This document shows, piece by piece, positions 24,759 to 34,420 of a DNA stretch of 49,683 bases. Source of the DNA: Gemmatimonadota bacterium (lineage in GTDB: Bacteria; Gemmatimonadota; Gemmatimonadetes; Gemmatimonadales; GWC2-71-9); contig QHUJ01000134.1 in the NCBI GenBank assembly GCA_003221895.1, positions 1 through 49,683 of the forward strand. Reading direction: 5' to 3'. Positions within the stretch are counted from its first letter, which is position 1. Each line of letters starts with the position of its first letter. The position numbers and the translations under genes are program-made. The notes below the pieces were generated by a model that saw only the letters and a list, made by a program, of their open reading frames with translations, had not been told where the DNA came from and ran no database searches.

Positions 24759-25538
24759 ATGCTCCTCGCGATCGACATCGGCAACACCGAGACGACCGTC
24801 GGGCTGTTCGCGGGAGACCGCCTCGCAGGCCACTGGCGGTTACACTCGACCCCACACCGCACCCCGGACGAATGGGCGTCCGTTTTCACCGCGCATCTGA
24901 CCCAGGCGGGTCATTCCACGCAGGAGATCCGCGCGGCGATCGTCGCGTCGGTCGCCCCTCCCATCACGCAGAGCCTCTGCGAGGGTGTAGAGTCGGCCAC
25001 GACGCGCCAGCCGGTACTCGTGGACGCGCGGTCCAAACTCCCCATCGTGCTGGACGTCGATGAGCCGCTGACGGTCGGTGCCGATCGCATCGTCAACACG
25101 CTGGCCGCGTCGCACCTCTTCAAGAAGGACACGATTGTCGTGGACTTCGGTACCGCGACGACGTTCGATTGTATCACCGGCGATGGACGCTTCATCGGCG
25201 GCGTCATCATGCCCGGCGTGCGCACGGCGTCCGACGAGCTGGTCCGCAGAACTTCGAAGCTTCCCGCGACAGAGCTGACGCTGCCGACGCACGCCATCGG
25301 ACGCCGCACCGAGGACTGCATCCGCGTCGGCGTGCTGTGGGGGACGGCGGACGCCGTCGACGGCCTGGTCCGCCGCATCACCGCCGAGTGGCCGACCAAG
25401 ACGAAGCCCATGACGATTGCCACCGGTGGGCTTGCGGGTCTCGTCGCGCCGCTCTGCAATTCCATCGAATCCGTGCAACCCGACCTCACGCTGGTCGGAT
25501 TGCGGATCGCGGCGGCGGCGCTCGGACTCCGGTGGTGA
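24759..25538 (+). CDS. coaX: Type III pantothenate kinase
   Basis: Phosphorylates pantothenate in the first step of coenzyme A synthesis. 259 residues, ASKHA fold: phosphate-1 motif AIDIGNTET near the N-terminus (DIGNT at 6-10), VGADRIVNTLAA, and VVDFGTATTFD. Type III enzymes are not feedback-inhibited by CoA in known cases. No Shine-Dalgarno is visible; the hexamer TATCTT (24744-24749), which overlaps the birA stop codon, ends 9 bp before the ATG and might serve as an internal -10 element. The stop overlaps the next gene by 4 nt. Confidence 0.95.
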   Translation: MLLAIDIGNTETTVGLFAGDRLAGHWRLHSTPHRTPDEWASVFTAHLTQAGHSTQEIRAAIVASVAPPITQSLCEGVESATTRQPVLVDARSKLPIVLDVDEPLTVGADRIVNTLAASHLFKKDTIVVDFGTATTFDCITGDGRFIGGVIMPGVRTASDELVRRTSKLPATELTLPTHAIGRRTEDCIRVGVLWGTADAVDGLVRRITAEWPTKTKPMTIATGGLAGLVAPLCNSIESVQPDLTLVGLRIAAAALGLRW

Positions 25539-26476
25539 GTCCCGCGATCGCCCCTCCGGACGCCCGCACGCTCAATGCATGGCGCCGGTGGGGGTATCGG
25601 CTCTTGCCGGGGGATCTCTTTTCATATGTCCTGCACATGCGTCCCGCCGAATGGCCCATCATGGCGGGCCATACGCTGCTCGGGTATGTGCTGGCGGTGG
25701 GCGTTGGCGGCGTGCTGCACGGCCAGCAGCTGGCCGAGGCGCTCCGCGCTCTCGTGATCTGGGTGGTGTTCCTGAACGGCGGTACGCTCGCCATCAACAG
25801 TGTGTTCGACCGCGACGAAGGGGACATCGGCTATCTCAATGCGCCGCCTCCGTTGCCTCGCTACCTGTTGCACGTCAGCCTTGCACTGCTCCTCGGCGGG
25901 CAATTGCTCGCGCTCACGTTGCCGGCGGGCTTTCAGATCGCGTACGCGATCTGCTTCGTGCTGTCGCTGCTGTACTCCGTACCGCCATTTCGCTTCAAAG
26001 CGGTCGCCGGGGTGGACTGGCTGATCAACATGTGGGGGTTCGGCACGCTCACACCGTACGCAGCCTGGGCAGCGACCGGCCGGCCGCTGGACGTAGGGTA
26101 TGGCCTAATCCTGTTGGCCTTCTGTCCGCTGTTCGCGGGCCTCTATCCGCTTACCCAACTGTATCAATTCGAGGAGGACCGGCGCCGCGGCGATCGCACG
26201 CTGGCACTGATTCTCGGTATGCGGCTGAGCCTCCGGGTGGCGACCGTCTGCACCGTGCTTGCATTTGCGCTGCTCACCTCCGCGGCAGTCCTGCTCGATG
26301 TCGGCACCAAGGGGTATGCGATCGTCGTGCCGCTCGTGCTGTGGCTGATGGTGCTGGTGCCGTGGCTGTTGCGGCACGATCACTGGAGTCCGGCGCAGCA
26401 CCAGCGCGGGATGTATCGGGCGCTGGCGGCGTGGGCAGTGACCGATCTCACGGTCCTGTTTGTGTTTGCCACCTAG
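25535..26476 (+). CDS. UbiA-superfamily membrane protein (second copy)
   Basis: 313 residues with about eight hydrophobic helices and a cytoplasmic N-terminus of about 35 residues. The first Asp-rich loop reads INSVFDRDEGDIGYLN (88-101), a shifted version of NDxxDxxxD with Ser in place of the first Asp; the second loop reads YQFEEDRRRGDRTLALILG, close to family form. It is likely a prenyltransferase but more divergent than the copy at 22381, so substrate and activity are uncertain. The GTG at 25535 overlaps the coaX stop by 4 nt; GTG 25532 is also in frame. It is the last gene of the 20-kb run. Confidence 0.82.
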   Translation: MSPAIAPPDARTLNAWRRWGYRLLPGDLFSYVLHMRPAEWPIMAGHTLLGYVLAVGVGGVLHGQQLAEALRALVIWVVFLNGGTLAINSVFDRDEGDIGYLNAPPPLPRYLLHVSLALLLGGQLLALTLPAGFQIAYAICFVLSLLYSVPPFRFKAVAGVDWLINMWGFGTLTPYAAWAATGRPLDVGYGLILLAFCPLFAGLYPLTQLYQFEEDRRRGDRTLALILGMRLSLRVATVCTVLAFALLTSAAVLLDVGTKGYAIVVPLVLWLMVLVPWLLRHDHWSPAQHQRGMYRALAAWAVTDLTVLFVFAT

Positions 26477-26493
26477 AGTGCGGCATTTAGATT
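26466..26493 (+). promoter_or_regulatory. Candidate promoter for the small membrane-protein genes
   Basis: TTGCCA (26466-26471), a 16-bp spacer and TAGATT (26488-26493) lie at the end of the UbiA-like gene and in the 82-bp gap before the ATG at 26559. A leader of about 58 nt would carry the inverted repeat at 26515 and the ribosome site GAGGAG near 26541. Confidence 0.4.
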
Positions 26494-26514
26494 AGCATTC
26501 ACGGGCCTAAGCCA

Positions 26515-26529
26515 CACCCTTCAAGGGTG
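26515..26529. promoter_or_regulatory. Short inverted repeat in the leader
   Basis: CACCCTTCAAGGGTG is a perfect 7-bp inverted repeat around a single C (as RNA, a 5-bp stem with TTCAA loop). It sits between the candidate promoter and the ribosome site. It could be an operator or a small hairpin; it is too short to call a terminator and has no T run. Confidence 0.4.
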
Positions 26530-26558
26530 AATACCAATACACGAGGAGCTCTCTTCAC

Positions 26559-27179
26559 ATGACAGCAGGCACCACGGCTCCCTCCACCGCTGTCGATCGT
26601 TCGGAATTCCGGCATATCCTGCTGAGCGGAACGTGGGTCGGTCTGATCACAGCACTGTCAGTCATCGTCTTCCTCCTTGTCGCGCGGTTGCCCCTCCCTG
26701 CCATTGTCGCAGCGCTCATTGAAACGGTCATCGTGCTGGCGGCGGGTGTCGCTGTGACGTTCCTGCCGGGTTCCTTTGCGGCTGCTCGCACCACGCAGGG
26801 CATCGCCAGCGCGGCAGCGATCGGTCTGTGGGGGACAGTTGTGTTCATGGCGGTGGACATCATCCTGCTGCGGCCGTTCCACGCTTACCCGTGGACGTGG
26901 GACGCGGTAGGGGGTGGCAGCACCTGGTGGTACCTGCCGATCTGGTGGATGCTGGGGACTCTGCTCGCCTGGCTGGGGGCGCTGGTGACCGCAGGTCGCG
27001 TGGCTCGCGGCGGAGATCCGTCGATTCGCGCGCTCTCGATTCCATTACTCTCCGGCGGCGTGGGAGTTGCACTGGGCTTGGGGCTCAGCGGGCTCGTATA
27101 TATGCCGGTCGCGGGGGGGGCGGGGTTCGCCCTCACGCTGATCGTATTCGCCCTCGTCGTCATCGCTCGGAAAGGGTAG
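26559..27179 (+). CDS. Multi-pass membrane protein of unknown function
   Basis: 206 residues, about six hydrophobic helices with little loop: near 23-43, 46-69, 81-102, 122-144, 158-177 and 182-203. A Trp-rich loop (YPWTWDAVGGGSTWWYLPIWW) lies between helices 3 and 4. No recognised family. The ATG at 26559 has a good GAGGAG site upstream. A run of eight G (27113-27120) is in frame. The stop is followed 12 nt later by the next small membrane gene. Confidence 0.75.
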   Translation: MTAGTTAPSTAVDRSEFRHILLSGTWVGLITALSVIVFLLVARLPLPAIVAALIETVIVLAAGVAVTFLPGSFAAARTTQGIASAAAIGLWGTVVFMAVDIILLRPFHAYPWTWDAVGGGSTWWYLPIWWMLGTLLAWLGALVTAGRVARGGDPSIRALSIPLLSGGVGVALGLGLSGLVYMPVAGGAGFALTLIVFALVVIARKG

Positions 27180-27191
27180 GAGTCGCGCAAC

Positions 27192-27539
27192 GTGCCGCGG
27201 TGGTTCGCGCATTTTCTGTTGATTGTCGGGTGGCTGCTCACCCCGATCTGGGCGTGGGCGGCATCGCACGTAGGGCTCTGGATCGGCGCGTTGGTGGCGC
27301 TGCGTCTCGATAACCCGATTGCGATGCTCGCCATTGCCGGTTCGGGCGCGTTCCTGCTGGGCTTCGCGGTGCTGTGGACCTGGATCCGGTTCATGCGCCA
27401 CCTGCCGCATCTGCTCTCGCATCACATGGCGCCCCGTGAGAGCGTGCCGGAGGCTTCGGCGACCACCGCGGTGGCATCGGTCGCACCGATGGTCTCGAGG
27501 ACCTCCAAGGAGCACACTGCGATTGCGGCCGCGGACTGA
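27192..27539 (+). CDS. Small membrane protein of unknown function
   Basis: 115 residues: two hydrophobic segments (about 6-27 and 28-66, the second long enough for one or two helices), a His-rich stretch (MRHLPHLLSHHM) and an alanine/serine-rich hydrophilic tail. The GTG start at 27192 has AGGAG at 27178-27182, overlapping the previous stop. It overlaps the next gene by 17 nt. No family recognised; likely works with one of its neighbours. Confidence 0.65.
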   Translation: MPRWFAHFLLIVGWLLTPIWAWAASHVGLWIGALVALRLDNPIAMLAIAGSGAFLLGFAVLWTWIRFMRHLPHLLSHHMAPRESVPEASATTAVASVAPMVSRTSKEHTAIAAAD

Positions 27540-28497
27540 CCGCGCCCTCGTCGTTGTCGTAGCCCTGGCGACAGCATCTCCGCTGTACGGCCAACACAGC
27601 GGTCGGGATATCGATTTCCTGTTCGGTCGCTGGTACCAGGGCAATCAATCGAGAAGCTACGAGTTGAGAACCGACGCGCCGCTCTCGGGGATTTTTTCGC
27701 ATGGCCTCGCCGCGCAAGTCCTGATTCACGACAGTCTCGGTCGTAACCGCGCCTTCTATGGAGCAGGCTGGCAGCTGCACGCGCTGCGACATCGCTCCAC
27801 CTTCGGACCATACGCCGTCGCCGGCGTTTCGCTCGGTCTCTCGACGGATACGACAGCTCAGGATCTGGCCGCTCTCTGGACGATCGGCGGGGGCCTCGAA
27901 TGGCGTCCCGCGTCAGGGGTAGCGTTCGGATTGGAGAGCGTGTACCGCCTGCAAGACGTGGGACCGCGAGGCTTCTGGCGGACCTCCCCCGATAGGCGCG
28001 ATGGCGTGGCGGCAGCCATCGGCCTCTCGCTGGCGATCGGCCCGAGCCGCTCCGGTCGCAGCGGGAGCATGCGGGAGCCACCGCCTGAGCCACCCCGCGA
28101 CATCGCCGGAAATGCGGCGGACGTCGTCCGCAGCGCTCTAGCGGTGCTGGGTACACCGTACGTCTGGGGCGGAACGGCCGCGAACGGATTCGATTGCTCG
28201 GGCCTCGTGCAGTGGGCGTACGGCCAACACGGCATTCGCTTGCCGAGGATGAGCCGAGATCAGGCGAGCTCAGGCGCCCTGGTGACGCCAGCGCTCGAAG
28301 CTCTGCATCCCGGGGATATCTTGCTCTTCGCGGCCCAACCCGGTGGCGGCGTGAGCCATGTCGGCATGTACGTCGGGGACCAGACGTTCATTCACAGCTC
28401 GAATAACGGCGTGAAGCTGTCCCGGCTCGTCGCTCAGGATGCCGACGGGCAGTGGTGGGTGACGCGATGGGTGGGAGCGCGGCGAGTTATCGAATGA
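27523..28497 (+). CDS. NlpC/P60 peptidase with N-terminal barrel-like domain
   Basis: 324 residues from a TTG at 27523, 10 nt after AAGGAG (27507-27512), giving a good signal peptide (RALVVVVALATASPLYG, cut near 23-24). Residues about 25-175 alternate short beta-like strands rich in Gly and aromatic residues (AFYGAGWQLHAL, YAVAGVSLGL, GGGLEWRPASGVAFGLESVY, VAAAIGLSLAIG), like a small outer-membrane barrel. After a Pro-rich linker comes an NlpC/P60 cell-wall endopeptidase domain with Cys225 (NGFDCSGLVQWAY), His279 (VSHVGMYVG) and His291. It should cleave peptidoglycan peptides in the envelope. The barrel interpretation is inference. Overlaps neighbours by 17 and 4 nt. Confidence 0.85.
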   Translation: MRPRTDRALVVVVALATASPLYGQHSGRDIDFLFGRWYQGNQSRSYELRTDAPLSGIFSHGLAAQVLIHDSLGRNRAFYGAGWQLHALRHRSTFGPYAVAGVSLGLSTDTTAQDLAALWTIGGGLEWRPASGVAFGLESVYRLQDVGPRGFWRTSPDRRDGVAAAIGLSLAIGPSRSGRSGSMREPPPEPPRDIAGNAADVVRSALAVLGTPYVWGGTAANGFDCSGLVQWAYGQHGIRLPRMSRDQASSGALVTPALEALHPGDILLFAAQPGGGVSHVGMYVGDQTFIHSSNNGVKLSRLVAQDADGQWWVTRWVGARRVIE

Positions 28498-28907
28498 CGG
28501 TCTCACGTCGGCACATCGACCTGACGATGGGGTGTCGACGCGCCGTCCTGCCGACGTGTATCGCCTGGGTGCTGGCCTGCGGCGCGTCCCGGGTGCCCCC
28601 GACCCTCCGCGGCTACGATATCCTCGTCGCCGGGCAGGACTCCCAAAGCGTCGAGCTCGCCCACGCGATGAAGGGACTCGGCTACCATGTGCGGCAGAAC
28701 GTAAAGGGGGGGAGTCGTCCGACTGCCGCCCTCATCCATTTCCTCTATGCCGAGCCCGGGCCGGTGCAGCCGACCTGGCTCCATCTCCGTCTTGCGGACA
28801 CGCGCTCGGGGTTGATCGTCGGGGTTGCGGCGATACAGCTCGATTCCGCACTGCGGACGCCCCACGCCCGGGCAGTTGCCGCGGTGCAAGCCATTTCGGC
28901 CCCTTGA
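28494..28907 (+). CDS. Probable small lipoprotein or secreted protein
   Basis: 137 residues from the ATG at 28494 (4-nt overlap with the peptidase gene). A second in-frame ATG at 28527 gives a tidier signal peptide (MGCRRAVLPTCIAWVLACGAS), where VLAC could be a lipobox although Leu is unusual at -2. The rest (GYDILVAGQDSQSVELAHAMKGLGYHV, WLHLRLADTRSGLIVG) looks like a small alpha/beta domain. Family not recognised. Its stop codon overlaps the groESL -35 element. Confidence 0.65.
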   Translation: MTVSRRHIDLTMGCRRAVLPTCIAWVLACGASRVPPTLRGYDILVAGQDSQSVELAHAMKGLGYHVRQNVKGGSRPTAALIHFLYAEPGPVQPTWLHLRLADTRSGLIVGVAAIQLDSALRTPHARAVAAVQAISAP

Positions 28908-28932
28908 CAGGTCGGTGTCCCACCGGTGAAAT
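28904..28932 (+). promoter_or_regulatory. groESL promoter
   Basis: Consensus -35 TTGACA (28904-28909), a 17-bp spacer and -10 TGAAAT (28927-28932). Predicted transcription start near 28939, just upstream of the CIRCE operator, so HrcA binding would block initiation or early elongation. Confidence 0.75.
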
Positions 28933-28948
28933 TCTCGCCTGTCGTCAA

Positions 28949-28975
28949 TTAGCACTCACCGCCCGTGAGTGCTAA
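28949..28975. promoter_or_regulatory. CIRCE operator (HrcA binding site)
   Basis: TTAGCACTC (28949-28957), nine bases, GAGTGCTAA (28967-28975): an exact match to the CIRCE consensus. In known systems the heat-shock repressor HrcA binds here and releases when chaperonin is titrated by unfolded protein. hrcA itself is not in the window. Confidence 0.97.
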
Positions 28976-29014
28976 CGGCTAATCAATTCAAAGAGTTATG
29001 GAGGTTCGAGCACC

Positions 29015-30986
<1,972 letters not shown>

Positions 30987-30987
30987 A

Positions 30988-31019
30988 GGCTAGGCGTCTA
31001 GACGTTTAGACGGCTAGGA
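30988..31019. repeat. CTAG-rich repetitive stretch after groEL
   Basis: A low-complexity run built from GGCTAGG, GTCTAGACG and TTTAGACGGCTAGG units, including the perfect palindrome CGTCTAGACG (30995-31004). It is more AT-rich than its surroundings and non-coding, beginning 2 bp after the groEL stop. Confidence 0.6.
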
Positions 31020-31029
31020 GAAACCCTAG

Positions 31030-31072
31030 GCTCCCCCTCGTGTGAGGTTCCGCACGGGGGGAGCACTATTTT
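31030..31072 (+). terminator. groESL terminator hairpin
   Basis: GCTCCCCC (31030-31037) pairs with GGGGGAGC (31057-31064); the stem continues with CGTG/CACG after one mismatch and encloses a loop of about 10 nt. It is followed by ACTATTTT, a short T-rich tail. Confidence 0.75.
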
Positions 31073-31080
31073 GGGGGGCC

Positions 31081-33219
31081 ATGACTGCCCCGTCGGAAAA
31101 GGCCGCCCTCTCGCGAGAGCTGGCGGACTTCTTGATCGAACTCTCGATCGCCCTCCATAAGCACACGATGTACCCGGAGGGGCATCCGTCGCTGGCCCCC
31201 GCCGCCGGCGGCGTCGTGCGTCGCGCCGAGCATCTCTTCGAAGGCCGCACCACCGTCGCCCTCGGCGTCGCCCGACAGCAACTCGTCATCGAAGGTGTTG
31301 CCACCGACACCAAGAACCCCCTCCTTGCCGAACTCGCCGGTCGGTTGCATCGCCACCATCTCGGCGCGGTGACGTTTCACCGCGGTCTGCGGGTGAGCGA
31401 GGTCGCTGAGGTGCTGAAGTCGCTGTCGGTCGAGGCCGAGCGGAGCGGCGAGCCACTCGGGCTGGGTCCGCCCGAGCATTTACGCGCGTGGGAGCACATC
31501 CGCCTGTACCCAATCACCTACGAGCGTCTCGAGTTGTTGCAGGAGGATGATCAACCTCCTCCAGCCGACGACAAGGGCGACAAGGACCGGGCGCTCCGCG
31601 GCACGCAGCTGTGGGTCGGACTGGCGCGCGCGGCGCTGACGGCCGAGGCGATCGAGGGAGGGGCGGGGGGGACGGGGGATGACGGTCCGCCGCCGGCCAC
31701 CGAGCCGAGCCTCATCGCCAAGGCGATCGACGAGCATCCGAAGAGCGCGGGGTACGATCAGGTGATCGTCGGGTACCTGCTGCAAATCGCGGATGAGCTG
31801 AAGACCGCGGGCGGCGCGGAAGCGGTCGCCCTGCGGCGGCGCACATCGAAGCTCGTGGGTGCGCTCCAGCCGGGCACGCTGCGGCGGCTCATCGACATGG
31901 GCGGCGACAACGCCCAGCGCTTCAAGTTCGCCATTGATGCGACGCACGGCCTCGCGGTGGACGCGGTGCTCGACATCGTACGCGCGATGGCCGATGCTGC
32001 CCACAAGACCGTTTCGGATCCGCTCGTGCGACTGCTGTCGAAGCTCGCGCAGCACGCGGAGCAGGGACCGGCGGAAGCCCGTCTTCAGGCCGACGAGGCG
32101 CTGCGCGACCAGGTGCGCGATCTGCTGCGGGATTGGTCGCTCGAGGATCCCAATCCCGAGGCGTACGGGCAGGCGCTCCAGAAGATGGCCGCTGCGTCGC
32201 CGGCCAACGCCTCGCCCGGCGATGCCAGACAGGTCGCCGAGCCGCTGCGAATTGTGCAAACGGCGGTCGAGACGGGTGGCATGGGATTCAGCGCGTGGCG
32301 CGCGGTCGAACGACTGGTGGCCGAACGGCACGTGGGCGAGCTGATCGACATGCTCGACGAGTCGGCCGATGGGTCCCGCCCGCCGCTGCGCGCTGACATC
32401 GCGCCGCTGTGGACGCGCGTGACGTCCCCTGACATCGTGCGACAGCTCGCGAACACCGAGCCGCCCGATTTCGTGACGCTCGACCGCATGCTGCCGCGGC
32501 TGCCGGTCGACTCGTTCGAGCCATTGCTCGATGTGCTGGGTGCCTCGGAATCCCGCACCACCCGCCGGGGATTGCTCGATCGCCTGACGCGCGCGCCACG
32601 CGAGCTGGGGCCGATCGTCGCGGCGCGGCTCGCTGGCCAAATCCCGTGGTATGTGATCCGGAACCTGCTGCTCATCCTCGACGGCCTGCCGGAATTGCCC
32701 CAGGGGTTCTCCTCCACGGCATTCACCGCGCACGAGGACGCGCGTGTGCGGCGGGAGGCGTTGAAGGTGTCTCTCAAGGTGCCCGCCGAGCGCGAGCGCG
32801 CGCTGCTCGTCGCCCTGCGTGATGCCGATCCACGCACGGTGAGACTGGCCCTCACCACGGCACTCGACGACTGCCCGCCGTCGGCACTGCCACTGATCAC
32901 GCAACTGGTCCGCGACGAGTCCGTCATTCCGGAGCTCCGCGTGCTCGCGATAAAGGTCCTCGGGCGCGTGGGGAACACCGCGGCCCTGAACGCGCTCCTG
33001 CAGCTCGTCGATGGCGGGACGAGTTGGCTCGGCCGTCCGAAGCTCGCCAATCGATCCCTCGAGTTTCTTGCCGCGCTGATGGCGCTCGCGGCCGGCTGGC
33101 GCAACGACGTCCGTGTCGGCGCACTGCTCGCGCTGGCGGCCACGTCCAACGATCCGGACGTGCGCAACGCGGCCCTGGCAGGCAAAGGCTCGCGCGCCAC
33201 CAGTGCGGTGAAGCGATGA
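31081..33219 (+). CDS. HEAT-like repeat protein with a shared N-terminal module
   Basis: 712 residues, cytoplasmic. Residues about 10-125 carry the same type of module as the proteins at 9279 and 33216: MYPEGHPS (30-37), then VARQQLVIEGVATDTKNPLLAELAGRLHRHHLGAVTFHRGL. The long remainder is helical with HEAT-like units in the C-terminal third (HEDARVRREALKVSLK, DADPRTVRLALTTALDD, IPELRVLAIKVLGRVGN). No enzymatic motif. The ATG at 31081 is chosen; an upstream GTG at 31042 lies inside the groEL terminator. It overlaps the HD-GYP gene by 4 nt (ATGA), so the two are co-translated and likely work together. Function unknown. Confidence 0.8.
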   Translation: MTAPSEKAALSRELADFLIELSIALHKHTMYPEGHPSLAPAAGGVVRRAEHLFEGRTTVALGVARQQLVIEGVATDTKNPLLAELAGRLHRHHLGAVTFHRGLRVSEVAEVLKSLSVEAERSGEPLGLGPPEHLRAWEHIRLYPITYERLELLQEDDQPPPADDKGDKDRALRGTQLWVGLARAALTAEAIEGGAGGTGDDGPPPATEPSLIAKAIDEHPKSAGYDQVIVGYLLQIADELKTAGGAEAVALRRRTSKLVGALQPGTLRRLIDMGGDNAQRFKFAIDATHGLAVDAVLDIVRAMADAAHKTVSDPLVRLLSKLAQHAEQGPAEARLQADEALRDQVRDLLRDWSLEDPNPEAYGQALQKMAAASPANASPGDARQVAEPLRIVQTAVETGGMGFSAWRAVERLVAERHVGELIDMLDESADGSRPPLRADIAPLWTRVTSPDIVRQLANTEPPDFVTLDRMLPRLPVDSFEPLLDVLGASESRTTRRGLLDRLTRAPRELGPIVAARLAGQIPWYVIRNLLLILDGLPELPQGFSSTAFTAHEDARVRREALKVSLKVPAERERALLVALRDADPRTVRLALTTALDDCPPSALPLITQLVRDESVIPELRVLAIKVLGRVGNTAALNALLQLVDGGTSWLGRPKLANRSLEFLAALMALAAGWRNDVRVGALLALAATSNDPDVRNAALAGKGSRATSAVKR

Positions 33220-34406
33220 GCGGCGATCCAGCCAAGTTCCTCAGCGCGTTCGCGCAGGCGCTCGCCGCGATGGCGTTGTACCGCGATGGGCATCCCGCGC
33301 GGGAGCGCGCGGTCGACATCGCGTACCAGCATGTGCAGGACCTCCAGGCCGACACACCGCGCCCATTGTTCACATTCCTCGGCGACGAGGTCGTGTTCGG
33401 GCACCTGCCGTTGCGAGAGCTGAAGGCGTGGGACTGGGGCAAGCGGCTGGCCCAGGCCGGTATTCAGCGCCTCGAGTTCGAGGACCAGGTGGACCGCGAA
33501 GACTTTGAGGGCTTCCTCGAGGAAGTGCTCGCCCGCCTGACGCTGTCGGCGATCAGCACCGAGGCGCGGCAGATGCGCCGCAGCAACATTCGCTTTGGCG
33601 CCGTCGGACTGAAGGGCGAGACCGAGTTTCCGCTCGAGGCGCTGCCGACCGCCACCATTAGTTTCGCACTCGATGAGGAGGTCGATACGGTCCGCTGGCT
33701 GCAGCGCGAGGTGCAGAACGGCGGCGAGGTGCACCTGGCCGAAGCCGAAGCGGTCGTGCGCTCACTCGCGGTCGCCATGCACGGCGACCGGCAGATCATG
33801 CTGCCGCTCTTGCAGCTCAAGGAATTCGATCAGTACACCACGACGCACTCGATGAATGTCGCGGTCCTCTCGATGGCGTTCGCGGAGTACCTCGGCCTGT
33901 CGGCGAGCGACGTGCGCGCGTTCGGGATTTCCGGGCTGCTGCACGACCTTGGGAAGGTCAAGATTCCTCTGGATATCCTGACCAAGCCCGGAAAGCTCAC
34001 GGATGAGGAGCGCGCGCTCATGAACGAGCACCCGGTAGCGGGTGCGCGGATGCTGCTCGAGATGGATAAGGATCTCGACCTCGCCGTCATCGTCGCCTAC
34101 GAGCACCACATCATGATCAACGGCGGCGGTTATCCGGTGCTGCACTACGCGCGCGACTGTCACCCGGCGAGCAAGCTCGTGCATGTGTGCGACGTCTACG
34201 ACGCGTTGCGGACGAGGCGCCCGTACCGCGAAGCGTGGTCCTTCGAAAAGACACTCGGCTATCTGGGCGAGCGGAGCGGATTGGAGTTCGATCCGGAGCT
34301 CAGTACTGCGTTTACGCGGATGATGCGGCAATGGGAGCGGCAGGTGACGGTGCTTACAGATGATGGCTCGGCGGTTGGACCGGGTGCCAATTCGCCCCGG
34401 GCCTGA
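33216..34406 (+). CDS. HD-GYP domain phosphodiesterase-like protein
   Basis: 396 residues. Residues 1-110 form the shared module (LYRDGHP, 21-27; LFTFLGDEVVFGHLPLREL). The rest is an HD-GYP domain: His211 (TTTHSMNV), HD at 243-244 (LLHDLGKVKIP), His272 (NEHPVAGARML), HH at 297-298, GGGYP at 303-307 and VCDVYDALRTRRPYR at about 324-338. HD-GYP domains hydrolyse cyclic di-GMP in characterised cases; all metal ligands appear present. No receiver domain is attached, so input probably comes through the N-terminal module or the co-transcribed HEAT protein. Start overlaps the upstream stop by 4 nt. Confidence 0.92.
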   Translation: MSGDPAKFLSAFAQALAAMALYRDGHPARERAVDIAYQHVQDLQADTPRPLFTFLGDEVVFGHLPLRELKAWDWGKRLAQAGIQRLEFEDQVDREDFEGFLEEVLARLTLSAISTEARQMRRSNIRFGAVGLKGETEFPLEALPTATISFALDEEVDTVRWLQREVQNGGEVHLAEAEAVVRSLAVAMHGDRQIMLPLLQLKEFDQYTTTHSMNVAVLSMAFAEYLGLSASDVRAFGISGLLHDLGKVKIPLDILTKPGKLTDEERALMNEHPVAGARMLLEMDKDLDLAVIVAYEHHIMINGGGYPVLHYARDCHPASKLVHVCDVYDALRTRRPYREAWSFEKTLGYLGERSGLEFDPELSTAFTRMMRQWERQVTVLTDDGSAVGPGANSPRA

Positions 34407-34420
34407 CTAAAATTGGGTCC

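Noticed and set aside
26515-26529. Hairpin as terminator of the 20-kb operon
   Set aside because: The stem is only 5 bp as RNA and has no T run; an operator or small leader hairpin is as likely.
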